From positions 1 to 21,782 of the forward strand of contig QXVZ01012248.1 of assembly GCA_008931825.1 (NCBI GenBank): a DNA stretch of 21,782 bases, written 5' to 3'. Position 1 is the stretch's first letter. Each line of letters starts with the position of its first letter. Under the pieces are notes generated by a model, which was given only the letters and a program-made list of their open reading frames with translations, was not told where the DNA came from and did not search any database. The stretch comes from Phallusia fumigata (Eukaryota; Chordata; Ascidiacea; Phlebobranchia; Ascidiidae). Both the position numbers and the translations under genes were made by a program. This document shows positions 1-10,551 of this stretch, in pieces.

Positions 1-167
1 ATAATGACTACAGTAATTGTTAAAAAAATTAAATTACAATTTTTTTTCGACGTGCACAAGCTCTGTGGCAGTTCTGTTTTTAAAAAGGCTCTTGTTTTTT
101 TATGTGTTGACGCCTATGAAGTGATTTCGTTGTAGATACGTAAAGGGTAACTTACTTTCTTTCTTAG
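1..167 (+). other. Intron at window edge (adhesion GPCR gene)
   Basis: This AT-rich stretch has T- and A-runs and no open frame that joins the next exon. It ends in a pyrimidine-rich tract and AG at 166-167, so I read it as the end of an intron. Upstream exons of the receptor gene must lie outside the window. Confidence 0.6.
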
Positions 168-3100
168 CCTTCTGCCGCAAAACAACAATTTTCGTTGTGG
201 CGTTGAATCAATCTGTCACCTTTAACAATACGAGCGTTGGGGAAACTGCAACATCTCAAGAACTGTGTTCAAATGGTAAGCAACTGTGTAAGTATAACCA
301 GAAAAGTTGTGCAACCAAAAGAGTTAAGTAAACGACTGTATTTGGCTTATTTAATTTTTTTTTGACAAACACTGTTTTTTGCAAAAAAAGTCCCAAGCAA
401 ATCCTGCAAAAATATTAAAGGTAAAAATACATCGCGGAATTTCAAACTAGTTTTCGTTGTCAAATGCTCAGGAAGACTATGAACTAGCAGTATTATGCAA
501 AAGAGTATGGTAAATGCCAATTTACATGGCCAACAGTGCATTAGTAGGAATTATTCTTTCAGAAAACCAAAGCCTTCATTTCATTATTTATACCAGTTAA
601 AACGTTTCAAAATGGTTTTCATTTGTTGTCTTATTTTCTTGTGAAATTGTTTTTGTTTCGCGTGAAGGACGACCAATGGCATCGGGTGACTGTGTCTACG
701 GATCTCCAGCAGGATTTGCGTCAATCAAATCACCCAGTTGCGACAAAACTATTTCGTCTACGCTTCGACAAGTAAGATAATGCGAAAACTGAAGCGATAA
801 TAATAAACATTATCTGACCCTCAGACAACACGATCGGCGACAATCTCTGTTTTGTCAAATTGTAGATTTGAAAACAAGTTTCCAAGAAACAAAATCAGTC
901 GAATCAAAACAAAAGAAAATATATTTCGCCTAACCACGGCATCGTCAGTTCAAACTGAAGTAATCTGAAAACAATGCAATATTTGGCAGGTCAATGTGAT
1001 TGTCATCCCATGCCACTATAACCACGCAATTTTTATTATTTTCTTAATCGGCACCAACAATCAACCGCAAATGACTGACAACCAAAGATGAAACTTCGAT
1101 AAAATTAATGACCCTAATTAAGTAATGATAATGATCAATTTTAAAAATCGTTTTGAAATCAATTCATCCTGGTCTATCGACCTGACAAAGCATAAGTTAT
1201 ATTTAAACTTAATTTATTTGTGTAATAAACTTTGTATTACTGAAAACTTTCACCATTTGACGTGATAAGAGGGCGATGTACGTCAATAGACATAATTTTT
1301 CGATTATTTTACCCACGCAATTGCCATCATAATGGGAGATGAAGTTTAAAATTACTGGCGGGAGTTAATATATTAGCGCAAAAAATCAATCAACCATAGG
1401 ATGAATGCAGTGATTTGATTGTAACTTTGTTCAGATTAAAAGCACAATGACAGCCCAGGAAATTTCCTCGACAGTAGCGTTTTTCAAATTGGCTTCGAAA
1501 AACGAAGAATATGTAACGCATGATCAAATAACACAAATTGTCGAAGGCTTGGAAACGATCCTTAAAGTTGTGTCTACAAACCAACGCCAGGTGAATTGAC
1601 TACTTTTGATTTGTTTTGTTTTTTGAAATATTTGATTAATTAGTAACACATGCCTTTATTTGGTTTGGTATATTAATCCTAGCGATGTAAAGAGTTTTGG
1701 AAATTTTTTATTTTAATGAATGTTTTAGTCAATTTGTTTTTCAACCAAAACACCAACTTTCTTATTTTACGAAGACGGAGATAAAATTCCAATACTTAAA
1801 ACAGTCCTGGTTGTATATGTCATGACGGGTTTAAGCAGTATGTTTTTGTTTTAGACGTTTCTTTTTCGTTTGGTGTTTTTTCATAAGTTTTTACGTTTTA
1901 TCAAGGCCTTATTCCAACCGTTGTTCAATTTTGTTGCAGATTACAACCAATGTGATGTTCGACACTATGCTAGTAGTCAATCAGTTATCAAACGCAATGT
2001 TTCTACCAACAAACAATAAGACGTAAGTAGATATGGCGTTATTGCTCAGCGTTAAAGTTATTGAATCATTACTGTATGTTCAGAGACACTGCTGGAAGCA
2101 AACATCTAAAACAACCACTGCTTGATGTTTTGCAAAAATTAGGAAACCAAGTGGAAGTGCCACACAATGAAACTAGTGTCACCCTAATTACGAAGCAAAT
2201 CACTTTGCAGGTAAGACTAAACCACCTGTTGCCCCACTAATATTATTCGGGTAAATGGTTTGTTCTAAAATATGAAACTGCTGTACTAAAACAAAATCAA
2301 AGTTTTTGCTTTGCCATCAAAAGTGTTGTTTTTGATTGCCGAAATGCGTTGGTCAAAGAGATTTGCTGGGAATACACATACGAAGGTATAAGCCTTAATT
2401 TAGGTTGTGGTAAATACTACATTTCAGGGTGTTTATCAGTCCTTGACTTAAACATCATTGTCCTTTTGATTAACGTGTGGACCAATTAGAGCATGCTCGG
2501 CACTTGCTACATGTGAGGACCCAACACCACTTTGGGCGTATCCTTTGTACACCATAAATTCTGGAAACTACTGAGCTTTTCAGAACAGAATTCTAGAAAT
2601 CGCACTTAGGGGTGTACTTGAGGTTGTTTTCAAATATAAACCGACACAACAAAGGCAATGCAAACATTTCAAAGTCTAGAAAGTGTTTTGGCAATTTATA
2701 GTGACTAAACTTTATCTAAAACAGGGAAAAATTTGTATGAATCGTATGATCCAATTTTACTTTCATGCGAGCTTTGAACTTGTGAGTTAAAATAAGCTAC
2801 ATGTGAAAACAATTACAGTTGATAGCGATTGCGTCTTTACTTATCTAAATGTTAAACTTGCAGATATTCAAACCAACGACTGCAAAGAATGGCAACGAAA
2901 CCTCACATAAGGTTTGTTTGTTTATTTGTTTGAACCAAAACGTTTTAAATTCCAACTTAGTAAGTTCAATTAATGGATACAAGAGCAAATTCTTAGAACT
3001 GACATCATTGATCTTTGTTTTCCAACAAATCTTTGTTTTGCGACTTTCAAACGTTTTTTATGTGCATGGCTCTTGTGGTGTGTGTTTTTATGTGCGTGGC

Positions 3101-6100
3101 TCAAGTACATTCATACGAATTGTGGACTTTGCAACTAACTATCCGTGCGATAGTAGATTGAAATGCTTCGCGGCCCTCCAGAAAGGGGACCACCGGTTGA
3201 GAAGCGCTGTTCTATGTTATCAGTTACCTACGTGGGATCGATTAATTTTTGCACTTCCGAACATTTTCGGCGAGTTACACGCTGTTTTGATTCATTCAAC
3301 CACGGTCATGTAGCACATTGTATGTCTTATAGCATTAGTATTACAGTGGAATTTATTCGCAGATAGAAAAACGGGCAACTGAAATGGACTGGAATAAAAA
3401 ACACGGAGACGTTTTGTATTCCCCTGCACCGAAAACGCAGTTCGTTTCGGAACCACCAGTCCAGCTTGCTGTACCGGGATCTGTAATTGATCAAGCCTCA
3501 GTCCAACTTCGCAAAGACACTCAGATAGCATTTTTTCAATTTGACAACGACGCTTTATTTACATCCACAAACCGGGTCAACGTGGTAAGTTTGCAGGCGC
3601 AAATATGTAAAAATGATTTAGTTTGCTTTCAGTTTTTAACATATGGTTACTAGTGGCGCTATATTGTAACGTCACAAACGCACTTTAACACAAACGAATC
3701 TTCGTATTTTTGAAAAAACACTATGTACTTTATTGATTTTGTCGCCAAGATGGCTAATTGCAAGGTTGAGGGTTCTAATCCTGTCTCGATCGCTTGTGTT
3801 ACCTTGAGCATGATCATATAGGCCCCCCTGTATTTTTGGGGTCCCGAAACAATGTACCCGCACAACCCCCCTCTTATAAGCCCTGGTTATGGGCCATTAA
3901 GTTGGTCAAGAGGCGCTTGCTTTTGTAAAATGTAATGAAAAGTCTAAAGTTGGTCAAGTAAATAACAACATAACACTTTTTGCAGGTAATTTCAGTGCAA
4001 GTTAGAGGGTACGAACCTGCTGCTTTGAGCGAGAGCGTAAGCTTAGTGTTTAATCATGAAACAAAAATTCAGAGGGAAGTACCTCTACACAACGGAGTCC
4101 TAAAGGTTCAGAACTTCTAGAAATTTGATTTAAACTCATGTAAAAGAAGTAACTAATCATTGTGGTCAATGTCTGAAACCGCTTATCCTTTATTCTCTCC
4201 AAAATTTATTATTACATGTGTTGATGTAAAGTTTTACAAACTATTAGCGAAAGTTATTTACGCACGTGATAACCCCAAACAAAGCAGTCAATTGGCTCAG
4301 AACAACATTGTGTGTTTATAACGCAGGATGAAGTGACACGTACCCAATGCAGTGTGTGGGATAAGCATCAACAACAGTGGGTACCAAACGGTTGTAAACT
4401 GGTCAAGAACAGTTTCCCGCCGAGATGCAAATGCTACAAGTTGGCCAACTTTGCCATGCTGGTGGTAAGTTGGCGGTGTTATTACATTTTGTGTTGTGAT
4501 AGTTATGCAGAAAAGCACCTCTAGAAAGAGTGTTTTACTGTAGATCTTTTTTTCAGGACACCAAAATTCTTCCTTCTGCCTTTTCAATGGGAATCGCAAC
4601 ATATGTCGGATTGTGTTTGTCTATTGCCGGAATCATATTAACCCTATTCGTATTTCTTGCAATACCGTAAGTTTTGATACATAAATAGAGCATGTCAGAT
4701 TTTATAAAGTGGGCTGTGTGACCAGATACAGGGAGTTCACAGGAAGATAATAAACATATGTTGAGCAGATAAATGTGTTAACCCAGCCCAAAAACTGTGT
4801 CACAACTGAGGCCTCGCGGTCCAAAAGTTTGAAAACAACTATTTTAGACAACGCAAATGGCGGATAGATAATTTGTTTTAGCAAGACACCTAAGTAGGGC
4901 CTTTATATAGCATTAAGTGTTATCAGCGTTTTATTTTTTTGTTAATATTGACAGATTTTATTAAACTCACCTGAAAAACAAAGATTAAACGAAGTTCTGG
5001 ATACAAATGTATCAGTTAGCTTGACAAGCAGTCTAGCCTTCTGACCTGTCACTGCACACAATTTTAATTTTTCTAATTCATCATTAGAAAACTTCGGAAA
5101 CGCCAACCCACAATCTTTCTAGTCAACATCTGCCTTTGCTTGATGGCTGCGTGTTTTGTTTTTCTGTTGGCTGGCGATGAAGCTGAGAACAGAATACCAT
5201 GCTATGCTTTGACAACTCTACTTCACTATTTTTTACTTGCAACGTGGTTCTGGATGACAGCAAACGCCTATAGCATGTACAAAGCACTGGTTAAGGTACG
5301 TCTAACATCCACAAAATGTTACAATTAATCAATATGGAACAATTAATTGCAAAAAAGATGCCTTTTCCAGTTTTTTTAGATATTTGAAAAACAATCTAAA
5401 TTAATATTTAATTTTTCATATCGATGTAAGGTAACCGCCCATGCTGACACCAAGGCTTTGGAATTTTCGTTTTTTCCTGCAAAATGAAACTCCATGTATG
5501 ACCTTTGGATACTAATTACTAAACTTAGGAATTAATGTGATATTTATGCAAGGTTTTTTTTACGGAGTTCCGTTACCAAATCTTTCTGTCACCAGCTTGT
5601 TATATCTGCAGGTATTTCAACTTTCGAATGACTTGTCTGGGCGTGCGGCTGCGGCGATATATCTTGTTCCCTTGGTTATTGTTTTGCTCAACATCGGTGT
5701 CACAGTTTTCAATACCGACTTGAAAACATACAGGCCAGGTTAGTTTGCTATTTAGTGATACTTTCGATACCAAATGTGACCGATTATGACAAATTCATCA
5801 TAGGGCTTAGGTAGTGCCGTATCAGGCGAGCGAAAGTTTACCAAATTTGGAGACATGTTTATCTGCCTGAATAACTGAGTAAAATGACATTTTTAGGCAC
5901 GAAATTTAAAAGTGTTTAAAAATCTATGTCGTGACAATATATTTTTAAAAATAATCTTGTTGCATTGCGAAAAAATTATTTATTTTACAGACGACATATT
6001 TTTTGAGTCGACATATAAATCCCGACACATGTGCTGGCTTCGTTTCTATTCTCTCTACTTCGGATTTCTTCTTCCAGTTGGCGTTTTGTTCCTGACCAAC

Positions 6101-7212
6101 ATCTACTTCTTTGCCGCTGTGCTTGGCAAGATCACGTGTTGCAAAAACAAGGTACGCAATGCATAGCATATTTTCCAATTACTGCAGAACCGTGGTATCT
6201 GTAAGAAAGCAGAAAATGGATGCCTAGAACAGTTTAAACGTTATTGAATTGATTATAATTTTTACACGTTTTTGGCAAAAGCTTTGTACTTTGTAAACAG
6301 ATTTTTACTTTCTTGTGTGTTTTTATATATTCGTTTTAAACTAAGCACGCACTTAGCTGAACTGCAAATTATAAATACTGCATTCATTCAATTGCATGAC
6401 TGCACTTAGTAATATCTGTGCAGTATTATGTCCCATAACTTAACTTAACTATACAATATTGCTGTTGTTTAATTGCTTGCTGTATTTGGTTGTAGAATTG
6501 TAAAACAAAAAGCAAGCTTTCTTGATTTTACAGATCCAGTCAACTGCAAAGGTTCGAAGCCTCGGTGCTGATTTCAAGATTGCATTGTCAATGATATGCT
6601 CGATGGGCCTGACGTGGGTCTTTGGATATCTAATGCTGGTGGCTGAAGACGAAACGCATCAAACTGTGATGGCCTGGCTTTTTACAGTGTTTAATTCCAC
6701 ACAGGTGCGAGAGCTAGAGCAGTCAACCTCAAAAAGTCGTTACTTTGTGCAAATAAGTTTTACTTTTATTCAGCGCTTGGCGTTTTCGTGAAACAAACCG
6801 TCAGTATCAGATTATTTAAATCACACAATGCTTTTATGAAAAGTTAGGAATATTTTTGCAGCTGCTTTTATAGGCCTAACCCTTATAAAACTAAATCAAC
6901 AAGTTTTTCATGGCTCATTTGACGCAATATAAACCACAGCAAACATATTTTTCCATTACCAAATGTAATCACAAAGCAAATTGCTAAATATTCGGCTAAA
7001 CATTTCTTTTTTGACCCAAGAATTCTAAAGTCAAATATTTGAAAATGATTGTTTTGAAGGGAGTCAACATCTTCTTATTTAACTGTGTCGGAAACGAGGG
7101 AGTTCGTAACATGATTTGCGACTGGTTCACTCATAAGAAGAAAACGGGCGCTTCAGCTACAAGCATCACAACCAACACTCGAACAACGAAGCAACAAGTG
7201 TCAAGGGTCTAA
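168..7212 (+). CDS. Adhesion G-protein-coupled receptor (class B2), 5'-partial
   Basis: Fifteen exons join in phase: 168-275, 668-771, 1435-1590, 1940-2022, 2084-2210, 2864-2911, 3363-3584, 3986-4105, 4327-4464, 4557-4666, 5088-5295, 5612-5738, 5991-6151, 6534-6704, 7060-7212 (stop TAA). They encode about 677 residues. Order: cysteine-bearing linker (about 1-70), GAIN domain (about 75-345), GPS with CxxW, W..GC and CxC (about 328-367), then seven helices. Family hallmarks are LHYFLLATWFWM in helix 3, CWL in the second extracellular loop, GLTWVFGYL in helix 6 and FNSTQGVNIFLFN in helix 7. The family senses matrix or cell contacts at the plasma membrane and couples to G proteins through a tethered agonist. 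Oddities: the cleavage triad reads K-L-A instead of H-L-T/S, and the WG pair expected before the helix 4 proline reads YL. The 51-codon last exon gives a short tail ending VSRV, which fits a class I PDZ ligand. The donor after 4105 (GTTCAG) is weak. I cannot assign a subfamily, and the 5' end is missing. Confidence 0.93.
3741..3800 (+). mobile_element. tRNA-derived SINE-like head, internally deleted
   Basis: It lies in the intron between exons 3363-3584 and 3986-4105. TGGCTAATTG at 3751 resembles a pol III A box and GGTTCTAATCC at 3771-3781 a B box. They are only 20 bases apart, less than a tRNA gene needs. The sequence matches the minus-strand element at 8870-8940 on both flanks but lacks its anticodon-arm region, so it is probably a deleted copy of that family. 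A 3' body may continue to about 3860, but I could not define its end. Confidence 0.55.
4327..4464 (+). other. GPS motif exon with altered cleavage triad
   Basis: This single exon encodes the GPCR proteolysis site. The four cysteines (codons at 4348, 4393, 4426, 4432) and both tryptophans (4357, 4378) are in place. Family members that self-cleave carry His-Leu then Thr or Ser at the scissile bond. Here codons 4438-4446 give Lys-Leu-Ala, so both the general-base position and the nucleophile are replaced. The segment after the bond reads ANFAMLV, which keeps the hydrophobic F..xL pattern of tethered agonists. Non-cleavage is inferred. Confidence 0.88.
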
Positions 7213-7523
7213 AACAGGGGTTCCCAACAATTTCATAACCCATTTCAATTCATCTCTCTCATTACCCATTTGATGTAGATAGATAAAACAAGCATATGTT
7301 TGATGAAAACTCTGCCTTCGGTATTTTGTACATCCCTTGCACTCCTGTACATTTTTTCGCTTTGGTGTGTTTTGACTTTTAAAATGGGGTATTGTTAACA
7401 TTGTTGTACATTTGTACAAAAGTTAATTAAACAGTGTACCTTTTTTAAGATTTTAAATGACAATATTTGTTTATTTCTTCACAGTTCCATCGATATCAAA
7501 GTTTAATTTTGTACTAACTATGA

Positions 7524-7646
7524 AATAAAAACTGTTTTCACAAATATGCTATTCACAATTTGAAAACATAGTTTCGGGGACATTGAATAAAAGGAACATT
7601 TCATCCTTGTTTTTACAATAAAAAAGGGAATGTTTTTTACAATAAA
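7524..7646 (+). terminator. Poly(A) signal cluster of the receptor gene
   Basis: Four AATAAA hexamers occur at 7524-7529, 7586-7591, 7617-7622 and 7641-7646, some 310 to 430 bases after the receptor stop codon. The intervening 7213-7523 is AT-rich with no open frame and is read as 3' UTR. Which signal is used cannot be told from sequence. Confidence 0.6.
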
Positions 7647-7765
7647 AACTGCTGTATAGATGGACTGGTTTCTGTACTTTGTAGTAAAAAGAGTGTAACA
7701 ATGTACGTCATAGCGTCAGAAAACCAACAGCAATCTAAAACTCGCAATTTCTTTGCATTTTGCAT

Positions 7766-7858
7766 GTTGAGTTGAGTTGAGTTTATTTCGCTCGGTGAAA
7801 GAAAGCATAGCGACACAATATCACTAAATCAATCACCAGGCCGGAAATAGCTGCGCAA
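7766..7858 (+). repeat. Dispersed repeat, copy 1
   Basis: This element begins with GTTGA units and continues GTTTATTTCGCTCGGTGAAA, ending near GGAAATAGCTGCGCAA. A clearly homologous copy lies in opposite orientation at 12177-12264. The pentameric GTTGA stretch at one end suggests the tail of a retroposed element. Family unknown. Confidence 0.7.
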
Positions 7859-8180
7859 TGAGGCGCATAAATGTTACGGGCACAATTAGTGGATCAAGGT
7901 CGAACGCGCTGCAGCTACACCGTAGCTACATGAGATAATTGGATAAAGCGGTTTTCTCCTCTTCTTTCACACATTGTCGGTTGCCAAGCGAACGACTAAT
8001 GTTATGATGGGTCGTAATGCGCTAAATGTTTGCAAATATTTCCTAATAGTGCATTGCCAAGGAAGATACGACATGTTACCTTTAGCTGCAAATAGTTGTT
8101 TACCCCAGCAGATACGAAAAACGCTTGAATGCGGTACGCTAATAATGTGTGCACCGTTGAGCTCATTGTAGTTTCGTTGG
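7859..8180. other. Intergenic, no gene seen
   Basis: Only short open frames occur here, with no family resemblance and no convincing splice signals. It may be flank of the inverted-repeat element that follows. Confidence 0.4.
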
Positions 8181-8349
8181 ACCTGAGTTCTTTGAACAAA
8201 CAGCGTCAAAACCGACCCAGCAAACAAAAAAGTGCCAACTTTCAACCCAAATATCTCGCGAACCAAACACCGCAAGACAACAAAATTTGCACACAACACT
8301 TTCCAACAAACTTACAAGCGATTGACGCAATCTGTTTGAAAAAATATTA
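8181..8349 (+). repeat. Long inverted repeat, left arm
   Basis: This 169-base arm is the reverse complement of 8579-8747. By eye I find one mismatch, in the CAACAAAC versus CAACGAAC stretch. The 229-base spacer 8350-8578 is not palindromic overall and contains a GC-richer part (about 8480-8580). Identical short frames on opposite strands come from this symmetry and are not genes. Confidence 0.9.
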
Positions 8350-8578
8350 AAACACCGAATATTAATATGCTTATGAATATGACTGCTTAATGCACCTGAC
8401 ACGTTGAAATGGCCCACAAGCCACTGCCACACCCTTATTCTACATAGCATGCCGTTTTCAAAAAGCCCAAATTCGTCATTCTACGGGTGGGGGCGCTCCA
8501 CTTAATATTCAGTTGAAATTCATAACCCGCGCGTATTGCCGCCGCCGAGCTTGCCAGCAAGCAATTGTAGGCCCCCAG

Positions 8579-8747
8579 TAATATTTTTTCAAACAGATTG
8601 CGTCAATCGCTTGTAAGTTCGTTGGAAAGTGTTGTGTGCAAATTTTGTTGTCTTGCGGTGTTTGGTTCGCGAGATATTTGGGTTGAAAGTTGGCACTTTT
8701 TTGTTTGCTGGGTCGGTTTTGACGCTGTTTGTTCAAAGAACTCAGGT
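8579..8747 (-). repeat. Long inverted repeat, right arm
   Basis: Partner of 8181-8349, near-identical in reverse complement. Such similarity implies a recent inverted duplication, gene conversion between the arms, or a foldback-type transposable element. The arm abuts a SINE-like sequence immediately to its right. Confidence 0.9.
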
Positions 8748-8945
8748 TTTCGTTGGGGCATTTTTATTGTTTTAAGTTGGTTGCTTTTGTGTGGGTCAAC
8801 TCATCGGGTCCACAGGGTTGAAACAATGTCGCTTCTTGTTGAAGGAAACTCACTTAAGCGACCGAGACAGGTTAGAACCCCGAACCTTGGCTATAGCGAG
8901 CCTAAGGCAGTCTCGCTAACTAATTAGCCATCCTGACGGCGAATT
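8748..8945 (-). mobile_element. tRNA-derived SINE-like element
   Basis: Read on the minus strand, TGGCTAATTAG (8930-8920) is a good pol III A box and GGTTCTAACC (8879-8870) a good B box, about 50 bases apart as in tRNA genes. The 5' part can be drawn as a tRNA-like cloverleaf with a degraded anticodon arm. The unrelated body runs on toward 8748. A shorter relative lies at 3741-3800. A functional tRNA is less likely, because the acceptor-stem halves do not pair well and a second, deleted copy exists. Confidence 0.6.
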
Positions 8946-10522
8946 TTTTTGTTCATAATCGTTTTATGTAATTATCGAGCGGTGTTCACTACTAGTATAC
9001 TTTGCCTTTCATGTATTACTTCACTTTTTGTCCGCTTTGATTGTTGAAAGCATCAATGCCACGATATGAACACAATGTCACAAAAAGGTTTCTATGTCAA
9101 CAAGAGAAACGCTATCAACACATATACGCAAACAGCCAGTCTTTACCAGGTCCTCGACCTCTTGAATTCGTGGTAAATAATTTATAGGTTTGTTGTGGCC
9201 ACTCACTCGTTCAATAATTCCTGGTGAAAACAAAATCTGTTCAACGGCCTGCATTGTTTGTAGCCTAATATCCAACTATGATTAAACATTCTACCTGAAC
9301 CAAATCTTCAAGACATCCGAACTATTAAACACTCCTTTCAGTGTTTAACAGCAGGTTTCAACAAAAAAATTAAACCTTTAAAAATCCAAGAACAGAACCC
9401 AAATAGAAATTAAATGCTGATTTCAAGTCCTTGGCCCTGCACAATGTGCGCTCTTATCAATGACGTCATTTCATTCCTCGTTTCCGCTTTTTCTTGTGCC
9501 GCTTATTTTCCCTCTACTCCATGCATTTGAAACTTTTATTTAATATAGTCGTTACATTTTAATCCAGTGTTCTGGCAGCCTTTTTTTGCTACATTTATGT
9601 TTCTTGTATTTTTCAGGGTTTATCCTTACAGGCTTTAAAAGGTTAACCTGGTTTGCTTTTCGTCACAACAACCGGAAAATCCCATATGCCAGTAAACAAA
9701 TGTCGCGCCGTTTTTATTGTAATAATTGCTTACCTCAAAATGTGTTGAAAATGTAAAACGAGCAGCCTAGTATACACAGCACATACGCGTGATATCCGGA
9801 TAAAGAGGTCGAGTTTATATTCAGGTTGTTTTCACAGCAGAAAAACAACAGCGAAAATAATGTAAAGTTATAGCTTTTAGATTCAGTTTCGCAGTTGTCA
9901 AGGTAGTTGTCAATTTGATAGCTAGTTTGTGCAAAAGGTATACGTCAGAGAAGATCATATTCTTAAATAACCTTACCACAGCAAAAAGCATTAACGTGGT
10001 TATGACAATTGCAATTGTTAAAACGTTTGCTATTTAATGTATTCATTGCGTGCAAGCTCACTTGTCGTTTTATTTTCGATAAGGTTTTTTTTGTTAATAT
10101 GGATGTTGAAGCCGTTTACTACAGACAAGTTTAAGATTTATAACATGTCTATCCAAAACAAAAATAAGAGAAAACTACATCACTATCCTAATACCCCACA
10201 AGAGGCCTAGGAAACCGCTAAAAGCTTTTTGACACAAATAGTCCAGTTTATTGATAGCAAAGACGCTATAAAAGGTACGGTGGTGTTTTACGGTGTTTAC
10301 GGCAGCATTTATTTGTGTTTCTGTATGTGCTATCATGTTTATGAGAGGTTTTGTTGTTATACGAGATGCTTTCAATTTCCGAACGCACTTTGGAAAAAAG
10401 GTTTCCAAACATTTTCTGTTTTTGTATTTTTATTCGTTTTTTTGTTTTTGTATTGTTAAAGCAATTCCAGGTGTACCAGTCGCGTTTGGTTAGCATGATA
10501 AGCAAAGGTTGCCGTCATTTCC
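8946..10522. other. Long intergenic region
   Basis: No gene could be supported. Frame 9275-9078 (-) is open for 65 codons with an ordinary mix of residues, but it has no recognisable motif and no clear splice borders. A perfect TGACGTCA (9461-9468), the CRE/ATF palindrome, lies just after a GATA-type TTATC. About 10415-10460 is a T-rich tract with repeated TTTTTGT-like units. Confidence 0.45.
9453..9468. promoter_or_regulatory. Possible GATA + CRE/ATF site pair
   Basis: TTATC (reverse of GATAA) is followed within a few bases by the 8-base palindrome TGACGTCA. Both match well-known factor sites and sit about 1.1 kb before the lectin gene start. Sites this short occur by chance, so a role as an enhancer is only a suggestion. 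Confidence 0.25.
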
Positions 10523-10532
10523 TATTTTTCAG
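10523..10532 (+). promoter_or_regulatory. Splice acceptor 19 bases before lectin start codon
   Basis: A pyrimidine tract ending TTTTTCAG lies at 10525-10532, with the ATG at 10552. Either a 5' UTR intron or spliced-leader trans-splicing would explain it. Trans-splicing is established in tunicates. No TATA-like promoter was identified nearby. Confidence 0.45.
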
Positions 10533-10551
10533 CTAACAGAGTTGGAATAAA

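Noticed and set aside
2849..3366. Plus-strand frames of 154 and 67 codons overlapping a receptor exon
   Set aside because: The first reads through exon 2864-2911 into intron by chance; the second is out of frame with the next receptor exon. Splice sites and phase favour the short exon.
8129..8350. Open frames on both strands with the same protein sequence (8129-8350 + and 8736-8509 -)
   Set aside because: They are the two arms of the inverted repeat read in mirror fashion. There is no start context, family match or splice support.
8862..8940. Possible functional tRNA gene on the minus strand
   Set aside because: A and B boxes are good, but acceptor-stem pairing is poor and a deleted relative exists at 3741. 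A SINE head explains both.
9078..9275. 65-codon minus-strand frame of ordinary composition
   Set aside because: It could be an isolated exon or a transposon fragment, but I see no family motif or exon borders, so it is only mentioned under the intergenic region.
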